DNA from: an uncultured Lachnospiraceae bacterium
GTDB taxonomy: Bacteria > Bacillota > Clostridia > Lachnospirales > Lachnospiraceae
Assembly: GCA_945836355.1 (NCBI GenBank)
Contig: CAMALD010000074.1
Location: forward strand, 1 to 6,584
Direction of reading: 5' to 3'
DNA length: 6,584 bases
The notes under the pieces were generated by a model. The model did not search any database and was not told the origin of the DNA. It saw nothing but the letters and a program-made list of their open reading frames with translations. Each line of letters opens with the position of its first letter. Positions within the stretch are counted from its first letter, which is position 1. This document shows, one piece after another, positions 5,599-6,584 of this stretch. Position numbers and translations under genes: made by a program.

Positions 5599-6584
5599 TG
5601 AAAAACTTGAAACGATGGATTGGAGTGCTGCTTGTGGCGGCAATGTTTACAGGCTGTGGGAAGGAAGAGCTTGTGATGGAGGATTATGTGAGGGAGAATC
5701 CTCAAAGCAGCAGAGGAAATATTATGAAGACGGATACCGGCTTTTATTACAATGCCGAAACAGGTCAGCTATTATCGCTGCACTATTATGATGTGGAGAG
5801 CGGTCAGAATATTTTTCTGTGCAGCAAGCCGGAGTGCAAGCACGATGGGAATGAGTTCTGTACAGCGACGAGTGATAAGTATAGGGTAAACAGTACTTAT
5901 CTGTATGGCGGGCGTATCTATATTGCGGTTGTTGAGAATAGTGAATCTGTGTTCAATTTCAAATTATTAAGCGCAGCTGCCGATGGCACGGAACTTTCGG
6001 AGGTGGTGACCTATTTATCGGTAAATGACACTTCGATGATGCCGATTCTCGGGGGGCTTTCAAGGGAAATGATTATTCATCGGGGGAAGGCTATTTTGAC
6101 CTATCAGCTGCGAAATAAAGACAATATGGAGGTGGGAATCAACGGAACCTTCATTTATGACCTTAAGACGAAGGAGCTGACCCGGCTCACAGAGTATACG
6201 CTCGAGGAAAGCGAAGACGCACAGACACGGTTTAGCGCGTACGGGGATTATATTTATTACAATACGAAAATAGGACATAAAAACGTTCTCTCCAGATATA
6301 ATGTTCTGGATGGCAGTATCGAGGATATGAAGCTGCAGGTAAGCTATAACGGAGATTATGCGGTCATGGACGAGGACACGATTTATTATGTTCGCGGCGG
6401 AAACAGCTTATATGAGTATCATCCGAGTACCGGGGAGACCACCGAGCATAAGGATGTATTCACGCGCAAGGAGACGGTAGAAATATCCGATGGTATTACC
6501 TTTGAGAATAAATATCCGTATACTCCAACGGACATTATGACAGATGGGAATTACCTTTTTGTCGGAGTGAATGTCGCTATGAAT
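5598..6584 (+). CDS. Surface lipoprotein with beta-propeller-like repeats (3' end beyond window)
   Basis: The frame is open through 329 codons to the window edge with no stop, so the gene is partial. The N-terminus is a lipoprotein signal: K2/K5/R6, hydrophobic 7-17, and a lipobox-like FTGC with C20 as the lipid-bearing Cys, so the mature protein should be anchored on the outer face of the membrane. Next is a Cys/His cluster C75-x4-C80-x-H82-x5-C88 in LCSKPECKHDGNEFC, a possible metal site or disulfide pair. Repeated strand-rich units with aromatic pairs and a turn (YLYGGRIYIAV at 101-111, GDYIYYNT near 216-223, DTIYYVRGGNSLYEYHPSTGE at 260-280, DGNYLFVGV near 316-324) resemble blades of a beta-propeller, as in DUF5050-like proteins; that family call is from memory. 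Placed after an exporter, it could be a substrate-binding, immunity or sensing partner, but nothing here proves a function. Confidence 0.85.
   Translation, partial: MKNLKRWIGVLLVAAMFTGCGKEELVMEDYVRENPQSSRGNIMKTDTGFYYNAETGQLLSLHYYDVESGQNIFLCSKPECKHDGNEFCTATSDKYRVNSTYLYGGRIYIAVVENSESVFNFKLLSAAADGTELSEVVTYLSVNDTSMMPILGGLSREMIIHRGKAILTYQLRNKDNMEVGINGTFIYDLKTKELTRLTEYTLEESEDAQTRFSAYGDYIYYNTKIGHKNVLSRYNVLDGSIEDMKLQVSYNGDYAVMDEDTIYYVRGGNSLYEYHPSTGETTEHKDVFTRKETVEISDGITFENKYPYTPTDIMTDGNYLFVGVNVAMN

Overview
The window looks like chromosomal DNA of a Gram-positive, probably a Clostridia/Lachnospiraceae-type gut Firmicute. The reasons are an AgrA/LytTR-class response regulator with a GHKL-type kinase, strong AGGAGG-like ribosome sites, a Gram-positive-type lipoprotein signal, and a lipoprotein with a CSKPECKH motif that I associate from memory with Lachnospiraceae. 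The assignment is inference. All genes lie on the + strand and are tightly packed. No tRNA, rRNA, CRISPR, IS element or phage gene was seen.

Layout: (1) 22-723, a LytTR response regulator, overlaps by four bases (ATGA) with (2) 720-2597, a six-span GHKL histidine kinase that carries an unusually large, charged, helix-rich extracellular domain. (3) The 105-base gap 2598-2702 holds a hairpin that looks like an intrinsic terminator. The same DNA contains two ACCACTTNTGC direct repeats 21 bp apart and a promoter (TTGTTT, 17 bp, TATACT). The repeats resemble LytTR (VirR/Agr-type) binding sites. (4) 2703-3563 is an ABC-transporter ATPase. (5) 3576-5543 is its membrane partner, a 12-span permease that appears to be two ABC-2-type half-permeases fused in one chain. 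(6) 5598 to the window end is a lipoprotein, cut off by the window edge, with beta-propeller-like repeats and a possible metal-binding Cys/His cluster.

The simplest reading is a two-component system that senses something at the cell surface and switches on an adjacent ABC exporter plus a surface lipoprotein through the paired repeats upstream of the ATPase gene. Peptide or bacteriocin resistance, export, and envelope stress response are all possible; the sequence does not say which. No agrB/agrD-like peptide signal genes are visible in the window, and the kinase topology differs from AgrC, so a quorum-sensing role is not supported here. The strongest points for a second look are the overlapping terminator/LytTR-box/promoter region, the fused duplicated permease, and the matching extracellular helical-hairpin domains of the kinase and the permease.
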